Assembly (NCBI RefSeq): GCF_001592305.1
Contig: NZ_BCWR01000004.1
Span: 62,001 to 126,000 of the forward strand
Length of the DNA stretch: 64,000 nucleotides
Direction: 5' to 3'
DNA from: Hydrogenophaga taeniospiralis CCUG 15921
GTDB lineage: Bacteria > Pseudomonadota > Gammaproteobacteria > Burkholderiales > Burkholderiaceae_C
Positions 1 to 8,891 of the stretch are shown here, one piece after another. A program made the position numbers and the translations under genes. Numbering within the stretch: the first letter of the stretch is position 1; each line of letters opens with the position of its first letter. The notes beneath the pieces were generated by a model that did not search any database, had not been told where the DNA came from, and saw only the letters and a program-made list of their open reading frames with translations.

Positions 1-274
1 GAGGCTTGGCCGGGGCCTGTTGATCGTCAACCCGGGCAGCGTGGGCCTGCCCGCCTACGACGACGACCACCCGTACCCACTGTCGAGTTACCACCGCATC
101 GAAAACGGCAGCCCGGACGCGCGTTATGCGGTGGTCGAGAAGCGCAACGGGCGCTGGATCTGTGACCTGATCAGCGTGCCGTACGACCATGAGTCCATGG
201 CCTTGCTGGCCGATCAACGGAACCGCCCCGACTGGGCGTTTGCCCTGCGCACGGGCTACATGCCGCGATGCTGA
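1..274 (+). CDS. Metallophosphoesterase family protein, C-terminal part (5' end outside window)
   Basis: The reading frame is open from base 2 and ends at TGA 272-274, so only the last ~90 residues are present. They contain N-P-G-S-V-G-L-P followed by an Asp-rich loop, typical of the C-terminal end of YfcE/MJ0936-like calcineurin-type phosphodiesterases, where this segment follows the last metal-binding histidines. The catalytic Asp/His/Asn residues lie upstream of the window and cannot be checked. The assignment rests on this motif and on the short C-terminal extension. Confidence 0.7.
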   Translation, partial: RLGRGLLIVNPGSVGLPAYDDDHPYPLSSYHRIENGSPDARYAVVEKRNGRWICDLISVPYDHESMALLADQRNRPDWAFALRTGYMPRC

Positions 275-313
275 CCCGCCCAGCAGACACGGGAAGGGGC
301 CGCAAACGGGCCA

Positions 314-388
314 GCCGCCGGGCCGCCCCAAGGCAGGCCCAGCCCCCTCGGGGGGCAGCGACCCGCGCAGCGGCGGAGCGTGGGGGGG
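314..388. repeat. Dispersed G/C-run palindromic intergenic repeat, copy A
   Basis: The segment has the pattern CCGGGCCGCCCCAAGG, then a C-run/G-run inverted repeat (CCCCCTCGGGGGG), then GCAGCG...CGGAGCGTGGGGG. Copies with the same layout occur at 19551, 21539, 22419, 52313 and 59721. All are intergenic. This copy lies between the phosphoesterase stop and the 3' end of the RNase P RNA gene. Confidence 0.7.
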
Positions 389-398
389 AAAAAATAGT

Positions 399-758
399 GT
401 GAAGCGCGCCGTTACGCCGGATTCTGTGCACCGGGGTTGCCCCCGGTGTGACCGCCATTCATCTGGGCCGATGGTCGCCCAATCGGCTCGGTGCTACCTA
501 CCCGCCAGCTCCGCGGAACCACGTCAACGCTGGCCTATTTGGTATTGCTGCGCGTAGAGATTGCCCGTTTCACCCGCACTGAAGCGGCTCGTCTCTGTTG
601 CTCTGATCCTCACCTTAGGGCCCTTCGAGCGAACTCGTCGGGCTTGTCGGTGGAGAGGTGTTACCTCCTACGCTGTCCTGTGCAGTCCGGACGTTCCTCC
701 AGCACTCCCTTTCGGGTTCCCTTGCGGGCTGTGCCAGCGACGGCCTGGCGCGCTTCAC
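399..758 (-). ncRNA. rnpB: RNase P RNA (class A)
   Basis: Reading the minus strand, the 5' half has the conserved block GGAGGAACGTCCGGACTGCA and the 3' end has the conserved ACAGAATCCGGCGTA; together these form the P4 helix region of bacterial RNase P RNA. The ends form a perfect 12-bp P1 stem: GTGAAGCGCGCC (758 to 747) pairs with GGCGCGCTTCAC (410 to 399). The length of ~360 nt is normal for a betaproteobacterium. A T-rich run (plus-strand A-run 389-394) follows the 3' end and could serve as terminator. This ribozyme removes 5' leaders from tRNA precursors. Open frames crossing the region are spurious. Confidence 0.96.
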
Positions 759-765
759 GGACGCG

Positions 766-793
766 ATTATCCCGCACTCCACCACGCGTCACA
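766..793 (-). promoter_or_regulatory. Probable rnpB promoter
   Basis: On the minus strand a good -10 hexamer GATAAT (771-766) lies 7 bp before the P1 stem of rnpB. A weak -35 (TGTGAC, 793-788) sits 16 bp further upstream and overlaps the stop codon of the MATE gene. The position fits transcription starting at or very near base 758. Confidence 0.5.
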
Positions 794-2174
794 CCAGGCG
801 TCGGATCTTCCGGTGGCGCCAGATGCCCCGGTAGTACGCCGTCTGCAGGCCCAGCATGGCCAGATAGGCCACGGGGAACGCGATCCAGATGCCTTCCAGC
901 CCCAGGCGGGCGTTCAGCGCGTAGGCCACCGGCAGCTGCACCCCCAGGATGCAGAACACCGAAATGGCCATGGGCACCAGCACGTCGCCGCTGGCGCGCA
1001 TGACGCCGCCGATCACGGCCTGGAAGCCGAACACCAGAATGCTCCAGAGCATCAGGTGCAGCAGGTGCTCGGCCTGCGCCAGCACCGGCGCCTGCGTGAG
1101 GAACAGGCCCAGCACCGTGTGCGAGAGGGCGTAACCCAGCAGCACCAGGCCGCCGGTGAGCACGGCGTTGAGCCACAGGCCCGTGCCCAGGATCGCGCCC
1201 AGGCGCTCGACCCGGCCCGCGCCGATGGTCTGCGCCGCCAGGATGGAGGCCGTGATCGCGATCGAGAGCGCCGGAAACTGCACGTAATTCACGATCTGCG
1301 TGACCGCGCCATAGGCCGCGGTGGCCTGCGAACCGTGGCCGTTGACCAGCGCCAGGATCACCAGTTCCGACAACGAGATCACCACCATCTGCAGGCCCGT
1401 GGGCAGGCCGATGCGCATCACTTTGCCCACGATGGCGCGGTCCAGCCGCAGGGCCTTGAGCAGCTCGCGGTCGGGCGCCAGCACATGGCCCAGGTGACGC
1501 AGGCGCAGCGCCAGGAAAATCAGGGCGGCGGCGGTGGAGACGAAACCGGCCACCGCCGCGCTCTGGATGCCCAGCCGGGGCAGGCCCAGCCAGCCCTGGA
1601 TGAGCGCCGGCGTCAACACCAGCCCCACGGTGGTGGACAGCAGCAACGCCAGCAGCGGCGAGATGGTGTCGCTCACGCCGCGCAGCAGCTGCGTGAGCAG
1701 GATGAACACCAGCAGCAGTGGCATGAAGAGCATCATCATCCGCGCGTAGGCCACGGCGTCGGCCAGCACGTCGGCCGGGGTGCCCAGCGCCACCATGGCC
1801 TCGCGTGCGAAGGCGGTGCCCAGCACCGCGGCCACGAGCCCGATGAGCGCGCCCAGCGTGAGGGCGCTGCCGGCGATGGCTTTCGCCTTGTGCGGCTCGC
1901 GCGCCCCCCAGGCCTGGCCGATCAGCACCGAGGCGCCCGCGCCCAGCCCAATCACCAGCGAAATGAAGAAAAACACGATGGGAAACATGCCCGAGACCGC
2001 CGCCAGCGCGTGGGTGCCGAGCATCTGCCCGATGAAGATGCCGTTGAGCGTGCCCGAAAGGCCCTGCAGGATGTTGGACAGCACCATGGGCGCCAGGAAC
2101 ATCAGGTAGACGCGCCACAGCGCGGGGACCCGTGGTGGCACGGCGGACAGCGAAGAGGATTGAGAAGGAGGCAT
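789..2174 (-). CDS. MATE family efflux transporter
   Basis: A 461-residue, strongly hydrophobic protein with about twelve predicted membrane segments in two similar halves, the size and layout of NorM/DinF-type multidrug and toxin extrusion transporters. The N-terminal half has the family-like stretch PMVLSNILQGLSGTLNGIF, and a loop with GQAWGAREPHKA follows the second helix. Such proteins export cationic drugs or metabolites in exchange for Na+ or H+. The ATG at 2174 is preceded by a promoter with a palindrome between its boxes. The stop codon overlaps the upstream part of the rnpB promoter. The substrate cannot be read from the sequence. Confidence 0.9.
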   Translation of the reverse strand: MPPSQSSSLSAVPPRVPALWRVYLMFLAPMVLSNILQGLSGTLNGIFIGQMLGTHALAAVSGMFPIVFFFISLVIGLGAGASVLIGQAWGAREPHKAKAIAGSALTLGALIGLVAAVLGTAFAREAMVALGTPADVLADAVAYARMMMLFMPLLLVFILLTQLLRGVSDTISPLLALLLSTTVGLVLTPALIQGWLGLPRLGIQSAAVAGFVSTAAALIFLALRLRHLGHVLAPDRELLKALRLDRAIVGKVMRIGLPTGLQMVVISLSELVILALVNGHGSQATAAYGAVTQIVNYVQFPALSIAITASILAAQTIGAGRVERLGAILGTGLWLNAVLTGGLVLLGYALSHTVLGLFLTQAPVLAQAEHLLHLMLWSILVFGFQAVIGGVMRASGDVLVPMAISVFCILGVQLPVAYALNARLGLEGIWIAFPVAYLAMLGLQTAYYRGIWRHRKIRRLV

Positions 2175-2199
2175 GGCTTTGTTTTACCCGGATTAAATT

Positions 2200-2228
2200 A
2201 TTCTACCCGGGTATATTTACCGACGCAA
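2200..2228 (-). promoter_or_regulatory. MATE gene promoter with palindromic operator in the spacer
   Basis: On the minus strand TTGCGT (2228-2223) and TAGAAT (2205-2200) are separated by exactly 17 bp and lie about 26 bp before the MATE ATG. The spacer and the first bases of the -10 hold the perfect 10-bp palindrome TACCCGGGTA (2204-2213), and a second TACCCGG half-site lies just downstream at 2185-2191. A repressor bound here would cover the promoter. A MarR- or TetR-type protein is plausible, but no such gene is adjacent. Confidence 0.5.
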
Positions 2229-2288
2229 GCGCGCCGGTGGAACGGCGACAATAACGCCCCCGCTGCTTGATAAACACAAGCCAACGCC

Positions 2289-4124
2289 ATGATCCGCATT
2301 GCCGAACTGAAACTGCCCCTGGCCGAGGTGCCGGCCGAACACCGCCGCGCCGCCGACGCGCCCACCGAAACCGACGCCGACCGCGAGCCGCCGCCCCACC
2401 CGATCGAGGCCCTGACGCGGCTGGCCGCACAGGCACTGGGTGTGGACACCGCCGCCATCGCCCATCTGCACGTCTTCAAGCGCAGCTTCGACGCCCGCAA
2501 GGCCGACCTGCTCGCCGTCTACATCGTGGACCTGAGGCTGGTGGACCCGGCGCAGGAAGCGGCCCTGCTGGCACAACACGACAAGAACCCGCACATCCAG
2601 CCCACGCCCGACATGGCCTGGCAGCCACCCGGCCAAGCGCCAGCGGGCTGGCCGACTGACGAAGCCGACCGGCCGGTGGTGGTGGGCCTGGGGCCCTGCG
2701 GCCTGTTCACCGCGCTGGCGCTGGCGCAGATGGGCCTCCAGCCCATCGTGCTGGAGCGTGGCAAACCCGTGCGCGAGCGCACCAAGGACACCTGGGGCCT
2801 GTGGCGCAAGCACCAGCTCAACCCCGAGAGCAACGTGCAGTACGGCGAGGGCGGCGCCGGCCTGTTCTCCGACGGCAAGCTCTACAGCCAGATCAAGGAC
2901 CCGCGTTTCCTCGGCCGGAAGGTGATGAACGAATTCGTGGAGGCCGGCGCGCCGCCCGAGATCCTGTACCAGGCCCACCCGCACATCGGAACCTTCAAGC
3001 TGGTGAAAGTGGTCGAGGCCATGCGCGACAAGATCGTCGCGCTCGGTGGCGAGATCCGTTTCCAGCACCAGGTCTGCGGCCTCACGCTGGCGCCCGACAG
3101 CGACGGCCAACAGCGCATCGCGGCGCTGCGGGTGCGCCGGTTCGACAGCGGCGATACGCTGGAGATGCCGGTGCGGCGCGTGGTGCTGGCCCTGGGCCAC
3201 AGCTCGCGCGACACCTTCGCCCTGTTGCACGATGCGGGTGTGTTCCTCGAAGCCAAGCCGTTTTCGGTCGGTTTCCGCATCGAACACCCGCAAAGCGTGA
3301 TCGACCGTGCGCGCTGGGGCCGCCACGCCGGCCACCCGCTGCTGGGCGCGGCCGACTACAAGCTGGTGCACCACGCCCAGAACGGCCGCGCGGTCTACAG
3401 CTTCTGCATGTGCCCGGGCGGCACCGTGGTGGCGGCCACCTCCGAGCCGGGCCGCGTGGTCACCAACGGCATGAGCCAGTATTCGCGCAACGAGCGCAAC
3501 GCCAACGCGGGCCTGGTGGTGGGCATCGAGCCGGCCGACTTTCCACAGCAGTTCCCGCAAGACACCCCGCAGTGGACCGCCGCCTTCGGCGACGCCGACG
3601 GCACACGCTACGCCGAGCAGGCCCAGGCGCTGGCGGCGCGGGGCCAGACGCATCCGCTGGCCGGCATCGTGCTGCAGCGCCAGCTCGAGGCCCGGGCCTA
3701 CGAACTGGGTGGCGCCACCTACGACGCGCCCGGCCAGCTGGTGGGCGACTTCGTGACGCAGCGGCCGTCCACCGCATGGGGCGGCGTGCAGCCCTCGTAC
3801 AAGCCGGGCGTGAAGCTCGGCGACCTCGCCCCCGCCCTTCCCGCCTACGCCATCGAGGCCATGCGCGAAGCCATTCCCGTGTTCGGCCGCAAGATCAAGG
3901 GCTACGACATGGCCGACGCCGTGCTCACCGGCGTGGAAACGCGCACCTCGTCACCGCTGCGCATCACGCGCGGCCCCGACCTGCAGAGTCTGAACACGCG
4001 CGGCCTGTACCCCGCGGGCGAAGGCGCGGGCTACGCCGGCGGCATCCTCTCAGCCGGGGTGGACGGCCTCAAGGTGGCCGAGGCGCTGGCACGCGATCTG
4101 CTCGGCCTGCAGCCGGCCGCCTGA
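2289..4124 (+). CDS. NAD(P)/FAD-dependent oxidoreductase, COG2509-like
   Basis: A 611-residue flavoprotein. After an N-terminal region of ~125 residues, the dinucleotide-binding motif VVGLGPCGLFTALALAQMG begins near residue 131 and is followed by LERG at the end of the second strand. The segment NVQYGEGGAGLFSDGKL and the C-terminal GEGAGYAGGILSAGVDGLK (second FAD contact) are typical of the uncharacterised FAD-dependent dehydrogenases of COG2509. The physiological substrate is unknown for the family. The ATG at 2289 opens 114 bp from the divergent MATE gene; no strong ribosome-binding site is seen. Confidence 0.85.
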   Translation: MIRIAELKLPLAEVPAEHRRAADAPTETDADREPPPHPIEALTRLAAQALGVDTAAIAHLHVFKRSFDARKADLLAVYIVDLRLVDPAQEAALLAQHDKNPHIQPTPDMAWQPPGQAPAGWPTDEADRPVVVGLGPCGLFTALALAQMGLQPIVLERGKPVRERTKDTWGLWRKHQLNPESNVQYGEGGAGLFSDGKLYSQIKDPRFLGRKVMNEFVEAGAPPEILYQAHPHIGTFKLVKVVEAMRDKIVALGGEIRFQHQVCGLTLAPDSDGQQRIAALRVRRFDSGDTLEMPVRRVVLALGHSSRDTFALLHDAGVFLEAKPFSVGFRIEHPQSVIDRARWGRHAGHPLLGAADYKLVHHAQNGRAVYSFCMCPGGTVVAATSEPGRVVTNGMSQYSRNERNANAGLVVGIEPADFPQQFPQDTPQWTAAFGDADGTRYAEQAQALAARGQTHPLAGIVLQRQLEARAYELGGATYDAPGQLVGDFVTQRPSTAWGGVQPSYKPGVKLGDLAPALPAYAIEAMREAIPVFGRKIKGYDMADAVLTGVETRTSSPLRITRGPDLQSLNTRGLYPAGEGAGYAGGILSAGVDGLKVAEALARDLLGLQPAA

Positions 4125-4240
4125 GACCGAAACCGCGGCGGACACCGGTCGTTACAAGTGGCCGGGCAGCTTTACACAGGCCCCAAGTGGGCTTGACACG
4201 GGCAACGCACCATGGAGGCACCTCAACACAGGAGCTCTCC

Positions 4241-4915
4241 ATGAAGTCTCTGAACAAGCCCGTCCTGATTCCCGTCCTTGCCGCCCTGATCGGCGTGAGC
4301 GCCAGCGGCCTGGCCCAAGCCCGGCAAGAACGGGCCCGCGTGCTCAGCAGCACACCCTTGGTCGAGCGCATCGCCGTGCCGCGCGAGGTCTGCCGCGACG
4401 AGACCGTTGTGGTGCCCGGACGCAAGACGGGTGCCGGTGCGGTGATCGGCGGCATCGCCGGTGGCGCCATGGGCAACGCGATCGGTGACGGCAACGGCCG
4501 CGCCTTGGCCACCGTGATCGGACTGGTGGGCGGCGCCGTGGTGGGCAACCGCATCGAAGGCCATGGCCAGCCCAGCACGCAGGTGGTGCGCCAGTGCCAC
4601 ACCCAGACCGAGTACCAGAGCCGCACCGTGGGCTACGACGTGGTCTACAAATATGCCGGCGTGAAATACAAGGTGCAGATGCCGGAAGAACCGGGGCGCC
4701 ATGTGCGGGTGAATGTGACGCCAGCCATGGCCAGCTCGCACCAGCGCTACGACGGATACGGCCGCTATCAACGGCCAGACCTGCAGCCCGTCATGACGCG
4801 TGTGGTGAGCGGCTCCCGCGTCTACCAGGCCGAACCGGTCGAGGCGCAGATCGCCTATGAAGAAGACAACCGCCGCCGCATGATGGACGAGCACTGGGAC
4901 CGCGACTGGCGCTGA
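4241..4915 (+). CDS. Glycine-zipper 2TM domain envelope protein
   Basis: A 224-residue protein. The ATG at 4241 has a good ribosome-binding site (AGGAG, 4230-4234). A Sec-type signal peptide (MKSLNKP then a hydrophobic stretch ending SGLAQA) is followed by a glycine zipper at about residues 65-110 (GAGAVIGGIAGGAMGNAIGDG and a second G-rich helix), as in the SlyB/17-kDa antigen superfamily. There is no lipobox cysteine, so it is probably periplasmic or outer-membrane associated. The role is unknown; relatives affect envelope integrity. A strong hairpin terminator follows. Confidence 0.8.
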   Translation: MKSLNKPVLIPVLAALIGVSASGLAQARQERARVLSSTPLVERIAVPREVCRDETVVVPGRKTGAGAVIGGIAGGAMGNAIGDGNGRALATVIGLVGGAVVGNRIEGHGQPSTQVVRQCHTQTEYQSRTVGYDVVYKYAGVKYKVQMPEEPGRHVRVNVTPAMASSHQRYDGYGRYQRPDLQPVMTRVVSGSRVYQAEPVEAQIAYEEDNRRRMMDEHWDRDWR

Positions 4916-4934
4916 AGCGCCTGGGCATCGGACC

Positions 4935-4970
4935 ACAAAAAAGGGCGACCCTCGGGTCGCCCTTTTTTGT
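4935..4970. terminator. Bidirectional rho-independent terminator
   Basis: A perfect 16-bp stem (ACAAAAAAGGGCGACC paired with GGTCGCCCTTTTTTGT) with the 4-nt loop CTCG, flanked by A and T runs. It serves both the glycine-zipper gene on the plus strand and htpX on the minus strand. Confidence 0.93.
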
Positions 4971-4987
4971 GCCTTCAGCACTCAGCT

Positions 4988-5857
4988 TCAGAGCTTTTGC
5001 AGCGCGTCGATGCGCTCTTCCATCGGCGGGTGGGTCGAAAACAGCTTGCCCAGACCACCGGTGATGCCCATGGCCTGCATGGTCTTGGGCAGTTCGCCGG
5101 GGGTGAGGCCGCCCAGGCGGGCCAGGGCGTTGATCATGGGCTGCTTGCGGCCCATCAGGCTGGCGGCGCCGGCGTCGGCGCGGAACTCACGCTGGCGGCT
5201 GAACCAGGCCACGATGATGGCGGCGAGGAAACCGAGCACGATGTCCATCACGATGGTGGTGACCATGTAGCCGATGCCGGGGCCGGAGTGGCTGTCGCTG
5301 CCACGGCGCAGGAAGGCGTCGACGGCGTAACCGATCACGCGGCTGAGGAACACCACGAAGGTGTTCATCACGCCCTGGATCAGCGTCATGGTGACCATGT
5401 CGCCATTGGCCACGTGGGCCACCTCGTGGCCGATCACGGCCTCGACTTCTTCCTTGGTCATGTTCTGCAGCAGGCCGGTGGACACGGCCACCAGGGCCGA
5501 GTTCTTGAAGGCGCCGGTGGCGAAGGCGTTGGGCGCGCCCTCGTAAATGGCGACCTCGGGCATGCCGATGCCGGCCTTGCTGGCGAAGTTCTGCACCGTG
5601 TGCACGATCCAGGCCTCGTCGGCGGTCTGGGGCTGGTTGATGACCCGCGCGCCGGTGCTGAACTTGGCCATGGGCTTGCTGATGAGCAGCGAAATGATGG
5701 CGCCGCCAAAACCGATCACCAGCGAGAACCCGGCCAGTGCCGTCATGTTCAACCCGTTGGCCGTGAGGAAACGGTCCACGCCCAGGATGCGGGTGGTGAT
5801 CAACAGCACCGCCATGACGGCAAAGTTGGTCAGAACGAACAGCAGGATGCGTTTCAT
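4988..5857 (-). CDS. htpX: Membrane-bound zinc metalloprotease HtpX
   Basis: A 289-residue member of peptidase family M48. It has two N-terminal membrane helices, the zinc motif HEVAH at residues 144-148, two further hydrophobic segments and a downstream [10 protein letters not shown] segment supplying the third metal ligand. HtpX degrades misfolded inner-membrane proteins together with FtsH. The start at 5857 ([12 protein letters not shown]) is preferred over an upstream in-frame ATG at 5953 because it has GGAGA six bases upstream and matches the family N-terminus. It is last in the minus-strand run and ends at the bidirectional terminator. Confidence 0.95.
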   Translation of the reverse strand: MKRILLFVLTNFAVMAVLLITTRILGVDRFLTANGLNMTALAGFSLVIGFGGAIISLLISKPMAKFSTGARVINQPQTADEAWIVHTVQNFASKAGIGMPEVAIYEGAPNAFATGAFKNSALVAVSTGLLQNMTKEEVEAVIGHEVAHVANGDMVTMTLIQGVMNTFVVFLSRVIGYAVDAFLRRGSDSHSGPGIGYMVTTIVMDIVLGFLAAIIVAWFSRQREFRADAGAASLMGRKQPMINALARLGGLTPGELPKTMQAMGITGGLGKLFSTHPPMEERIDALQKL

Positions 5858-5915
5858 GAAGTCTCCGAAGGTAGGAAAAACGGCCAGATCATAGTGAGGG
5901 TGAACGGGGTGTATT

Positions 5916-7301
5916 TCAAGCCTGTGGCAGCAGGTAACGCCGTTCCCAGGCACTGACTTCGTTCAGGTAGTGGTCGTGCTCCAGCGCCTTCACCGCCAGG
6001 TAGCCCCGAACGAAGCGTTCGCCCAGCAGGCGCGGCGCGTGCTCACTGTGCGCCATTTGGTCGTGGGCGGTGGAAAAAGTTCGCGGCAGGCCGCGCGCGA
6101 GGTCGTAGCCGTTGCCCTGCACCGGCTCGCTGGGCGGCAGGCGCTCATCAATCCCCGCCAGCCCGGCGGCCAGCGTGGCGGCCATGGCCAGGTAGGGGTT
6201 GGCGTCGGCACCGGCGAGGCGGTTTTCTACCCGGCGGGCCGCGGGCGGGCTGTCGGGCACCCGCAGGCCGGTGGTGCGGTTGTCGTGGCCCCAGGCCACG
6301 TTGATCGGCGCCTGGCTGCCCGCCACGTAGCGGCGGTAGGAATTGACCGACGGCGCGTAGACCAGCGCCAGGTCGGGCGTGTAGGCCTGCAGGCCGCCGA
6401 GGTAGTGCAGGAAAGCTTCGCTGGCCGAGCCATCGGCCTGGCTGAAGATGTTGCGGCCCTGCGCGTCCACCACGCTCTGGTGCAGGTGCATGGAGCTGCC
6501 GGCCTGGCCGCTGATGGGCTTGGCCATGAAGACGGCGTTCAACCCGTGCTGCAGCGCGATCTCGCGCGCCGCCGTCTTGAACAGAAAGGCCTGGTCGGCC
6601 ACGGCCACCGGGTCGCCGTGCAGCAGGTTGATCTCGTACTGGCTCTGGCCCACCTCGTGCAGCCAGGTGTCGGCGCGGATCCCCAGGCCGTCGATGGCGG
6701 CGTGCAAGGCGTCCCAGAACGGCGCCAGCTCGTTGAGCAGGTTCATGCTGAAGGCCGACTGCCCCACTTCGGGACGGCCGCCCCGGCCCACCGGATAGGC
6801 CAGCGGCTGGGCCGGGTCGGTCATCGCCGCGGTCAGGTAGAACTCGATCTCGGGCGCGATCACCGGCGTGAGGCCGCGCGCCCGGTACCGCGCCACCACC
6901 TGCTTGAGCACCGAGCGCGGTGCGAACTCGCACAGACTGCCGTCGAGCTCAAAGCAGTCGTGCACCGCCAGATAACGCGGCACGCTGGCCCAGGGCGTGG
7001 GCTTGAGCGTGGCCAGATCCGGGACGAGGCGCACGTCCGGGTCGCTGTCCGGGAAGATCGGGTCGTAGCTGTACTCGCCCGTCACGCACTGCATGGGGAT
7101 GGCCTGGCAGATGCGCAGTTCGCCGCCCGCCGCGAAGCTGGCCGCGGGCATGAGCTTGCCGCGCGGGTAGCCGGTGACGTCGGCGAACAGGCACTCCACG
7201 TCGCGCACACCGGCGGCCTTGAAATGCGCGGCGAGCTGGGCGCGGTCGGCGTCCTGCGACAGGTTCAGGTGGGACCACGAGGGCGAGGCGGGCAAGGTCA
7301 T
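5916..7301 (-). CDS. Glutamine synthetase family protein (gamma-glutamylpolyamine synthetase-like)
   Basis: A 461-residue protein of the class I glutamine synthetase fold. Visible are the ATP/metal segments APEIEFYLT (~residue 150), [12 protein letters not shown] (~215) and [16 protein letters not shown] (~260), and a C-terminal [17 protein letters not shown]. These match the PuuA/GlnT branch, which ligates glutamate to putrescine or other amines, better than housekeeping GlnA: the adenylylation-site tail of GlnA is absent. AGGA lies upstream of ATG 7301. The other Puu genes are not present, so the amine substrate is open. Confidence 0.85.
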   Translation of the reverse strand: MTLPASPSWSHLNLSQDADRAQLAAHFKAAGVRDVECLFADVTGYPRGKLMPAASFAAGGELRICQAIPMQCVTGEYSYDPIFPDSDPDVRLVPDLATLKPTPWASVPRYLAVHDCFELDGSLCEFAPRSVLKQVVARYRARGLTPVIAPEIEFYLTAAMTDPAQPLAYPVGRGGRPEVGQSAFSMNLLNELAPFWDALHAAIDGLGIRADTWLHEVGQSQYEINLLHGDPVAVADQAFLFKTAAREIALQHGLNAVFMAKPISGQAGSSMHLHQSVVDAQGRNIFSQADGSASEAFLHYLGGLQAYTPDLALVYAPSVNSYRRYVAGSQAPINVAWGHDNRTTGLRVPDSPPAARRVENRLAGADANPYLAMAATLAAGLAGIDERLPPSEPVQGNGYDLARGLPRTFSTAHDQMAHSEHAPRLLGERFVRGYLAVKALEHDHYLNEVSAWERRYLLPQA

Positions 7302-7368
7302 GGGATTCCTGCAAGGAGATGGTGCGGGCGAGGCCGTCGCCGGACGGTGAAGGGAGTCAGGGGAAGGG

Positions 7369-8124
7369 TCAGGCGCTCACGCGCGCGGGCCGGAACACGC
7401 CGGCATCGGCGTAAAACGCAGGGTCCTGGTTGGCCGGCCACCAGCCGGGCACACCCAGCACCGGCAGCGGCGTGAAGGGCTTGGTGCCCAGCTCGGCCGC
7501 GCTCAGGCGGCCCGCCAGCCAGGCGTCCCATCCGGCCGGGTCGTCGCCCAGCCCGGTGGGCACGGGTGCGCGGTAGACGTGGGCGGTGATGGACTTGTAG
7601 GGCACCACCAGTTTTTCCAGCAGAGCGTGGCCAAACAGGTCCAGCCGCGCCTGCGCCCAGAGCGGCCGCAGGTCGATGAACAGACGCTGCCAGTCGCGCG
7701 CCAGCAGCGCGTCCCAGAGCGCATCGGGCGCCTGCAGCAGCGCGGCGTTTTCGTCGAACAGGGTGAGGGCATCCCGTACCGGCCCCCGCACCGGCCCCAC
7801 GCCAGCGGCCTGGATCTCGGCCGCCTGCAGGCGGTTGAGCAGGCGCTTGGTGCGCGGGAAACGCATCCAGCACAGGCCGTTGAAGAAGTCGTGCAGGCCG
7901 TCGCGCGTGGGCACGCAGCCGGTGTCGTGGATGAACTGCTCGTAGGCCATGCCGGGAGGCAGATCGGTCTGGGGCACGAAACGCACGGGGGCGGCGCCGG
8001 CCACGTTGAGCGTCTCGTGGCCGCAATGCCCGGTGAGCACCTGCTGTGCCAGGGGTTCGCCCAGCGTCCGGCACGGTGCCAGCCAGGGCGCCCGCCAGTC
8101 GATGTGGGCCAACCCGGTGCTCAT
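7369..8124 (-). CDS. DUF3025 domain-containing protein
   Basis: A 251-residue protein matching the uncharacterised DUF3025 family of beta- and gammaproteobacteria. The family-typical block TRDGLHDFFNGLCWMRFPRT lies near residues 72-91, with KSITAHVYRAPVP further down. There is no signal peptide or membrane segment. Its ATG overlaps the stop of the NYN-domain gene (ATGA, 8121-8124), so the two are probably co-translated downstream of pyrC. The function is unknown. Confidence 0.85.
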   Translation of the reverse strand: MSTGLAHIDWRAPWLAPCRTLGEPLAQQVLTGHCGHETLNVAGAAPVRFVPQTDLPPGMAYEQFIHDTGCVPTRDGLHDFFNGLCWMRFPRTKRLLNRLQAAEIQAAGVGPVRGPVRDALTLFDENAALLQAPDALWDALLARDWQRLFIDLRPLWAQARLDLFGHALLEKLVVPYKSITAHVYRAPVPTGLGDDPAGWDAWLAGRLSAAELGTKPFTPLPVLGVPGWWPANQDPAFYADAGVFRPARVSA

Positions 8125-8891
8125 CCGGCGCGGGCCGCCTTGCCTTGCCGCTTGTCGCGCACCGCGACCTGGGAGGTGCCTTCGTGGGCCAGCTCGAACA
8201 GCTGCGAAGCCGCCAGCAGTTTGGTCAGCGTGGAATAGCCGTAGTTGCGCGAGTCGAACGAGGCCTGGTTGCCGATCTGCTGCCCCACCGCGCCGACGCG
8301 CGCCCAGCCGGTCTCGTCGGCCGCCGCCTGCACCGCGTTGCGCAGCAGCCCGACCAGTTTGGCGTCCTGCTTGAGCTGGGCCGTGGGCACACGCAGTGGC
8401 GCCGCCGGCACGGCCTCGCCCGTCTCCGGGACCACGTCGGCGCCGAGCTTGTCGAGGTATAGAAAACGCGAGCAGGCGTTCACGAAGGGCTCGGGCGTCT
8501 TTTGCGCGCCGAATCCGTACACCGCAGCGCCCTTGGCGCGCAGATGCATCACCAGCGGGGTGAAGTCGGCGTCGGAGGACACGATGCCAAAGGCATCGGG
8601 GCGGTCGGTGTAGAGCAGCTCCAGCGCATCGATCACCATCGCCATGTCGCTGGCGTTTTTGCCCTTGGAGTAGTCGAACTGCTGCATGGGCCGGATCGCG
8701 TGTTCGTGCAGCTTCTCTTCCCAGCCCTTGAGTTCGCTCTTTTTCCAGTTGCCGTAGGCGCGCCGCACGTTGGTCACGCCAAAGGTGGAGAGCTCGGTCA
8801 GGATCACGTCGATCTTGGCCGCGGGCGAGTTGTCGGCATCGATCAGCAGGGCGATGTGCGGTTCGGCCCGCAGCGCCTCGCGCGCGCTCAC
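8121..8891 (-). CDS. NYN-domain (PIN-like) RNase-type protein with C-terminal OST-HTH/LOTUS domain
   Basis: A 256-residue protein. The N-terminal NYN/LabA-like fold has the acidic pattern expected for a PIN-like nuclease: LLIDADN (residues 15-21), [18 protein letters not shown] (~80) and [12 protein letters not shown] (~105). The C-terminal third (~165-240) matches an OST-HTH/LOTUS module, an RNA-binding winged helix. NYN proteins are putative RNases; the target is unknown. The GTG start overlaps the pyrC stop (GTGA, 8888-8891) and the stop overlaps the next ATG, a tight three-gene unit. Confidence 0.88.
   Translation of the reverse strand: MSAREALRAEPHIALLIDADNSPAAKIDVILTELSTFGVTNVRRAYGNWKKSELKGWEEKLHEHAIRPMQQFDYSKGKNASDMAMVIDALELLYTDRPDAFGIVSSDADFTPLVMHLRAKGAAVYGFGAQKTPEPFVNACSRFLYLDKLGADVVPETGEAVPAAPLRVPTAQLKQDAKLVGLLRNAVQAAADETGWARVGAVGQQIGNQASFDSRNYGYSTLTKLLAASQLFELAHEGTSQVAVRDKRQGKAARAG

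Noticed and set aside
561..2270. 569-residue plus-strand open frame across rnpB and the MATE gene
   Set aside because: It is a shadow of G+C-rich codon structure: rich in Gln/His/Arg, without any domain, crossing the structured RNase P RNA and fully antisense to a convincing MATE gene.
4193..4221. Promoter with TTGACA before the glycine-zipper gene
   Set aside because: The -35 is perfect but no acceptable -10 lies 15-19 bp downstream, so it was not listed.
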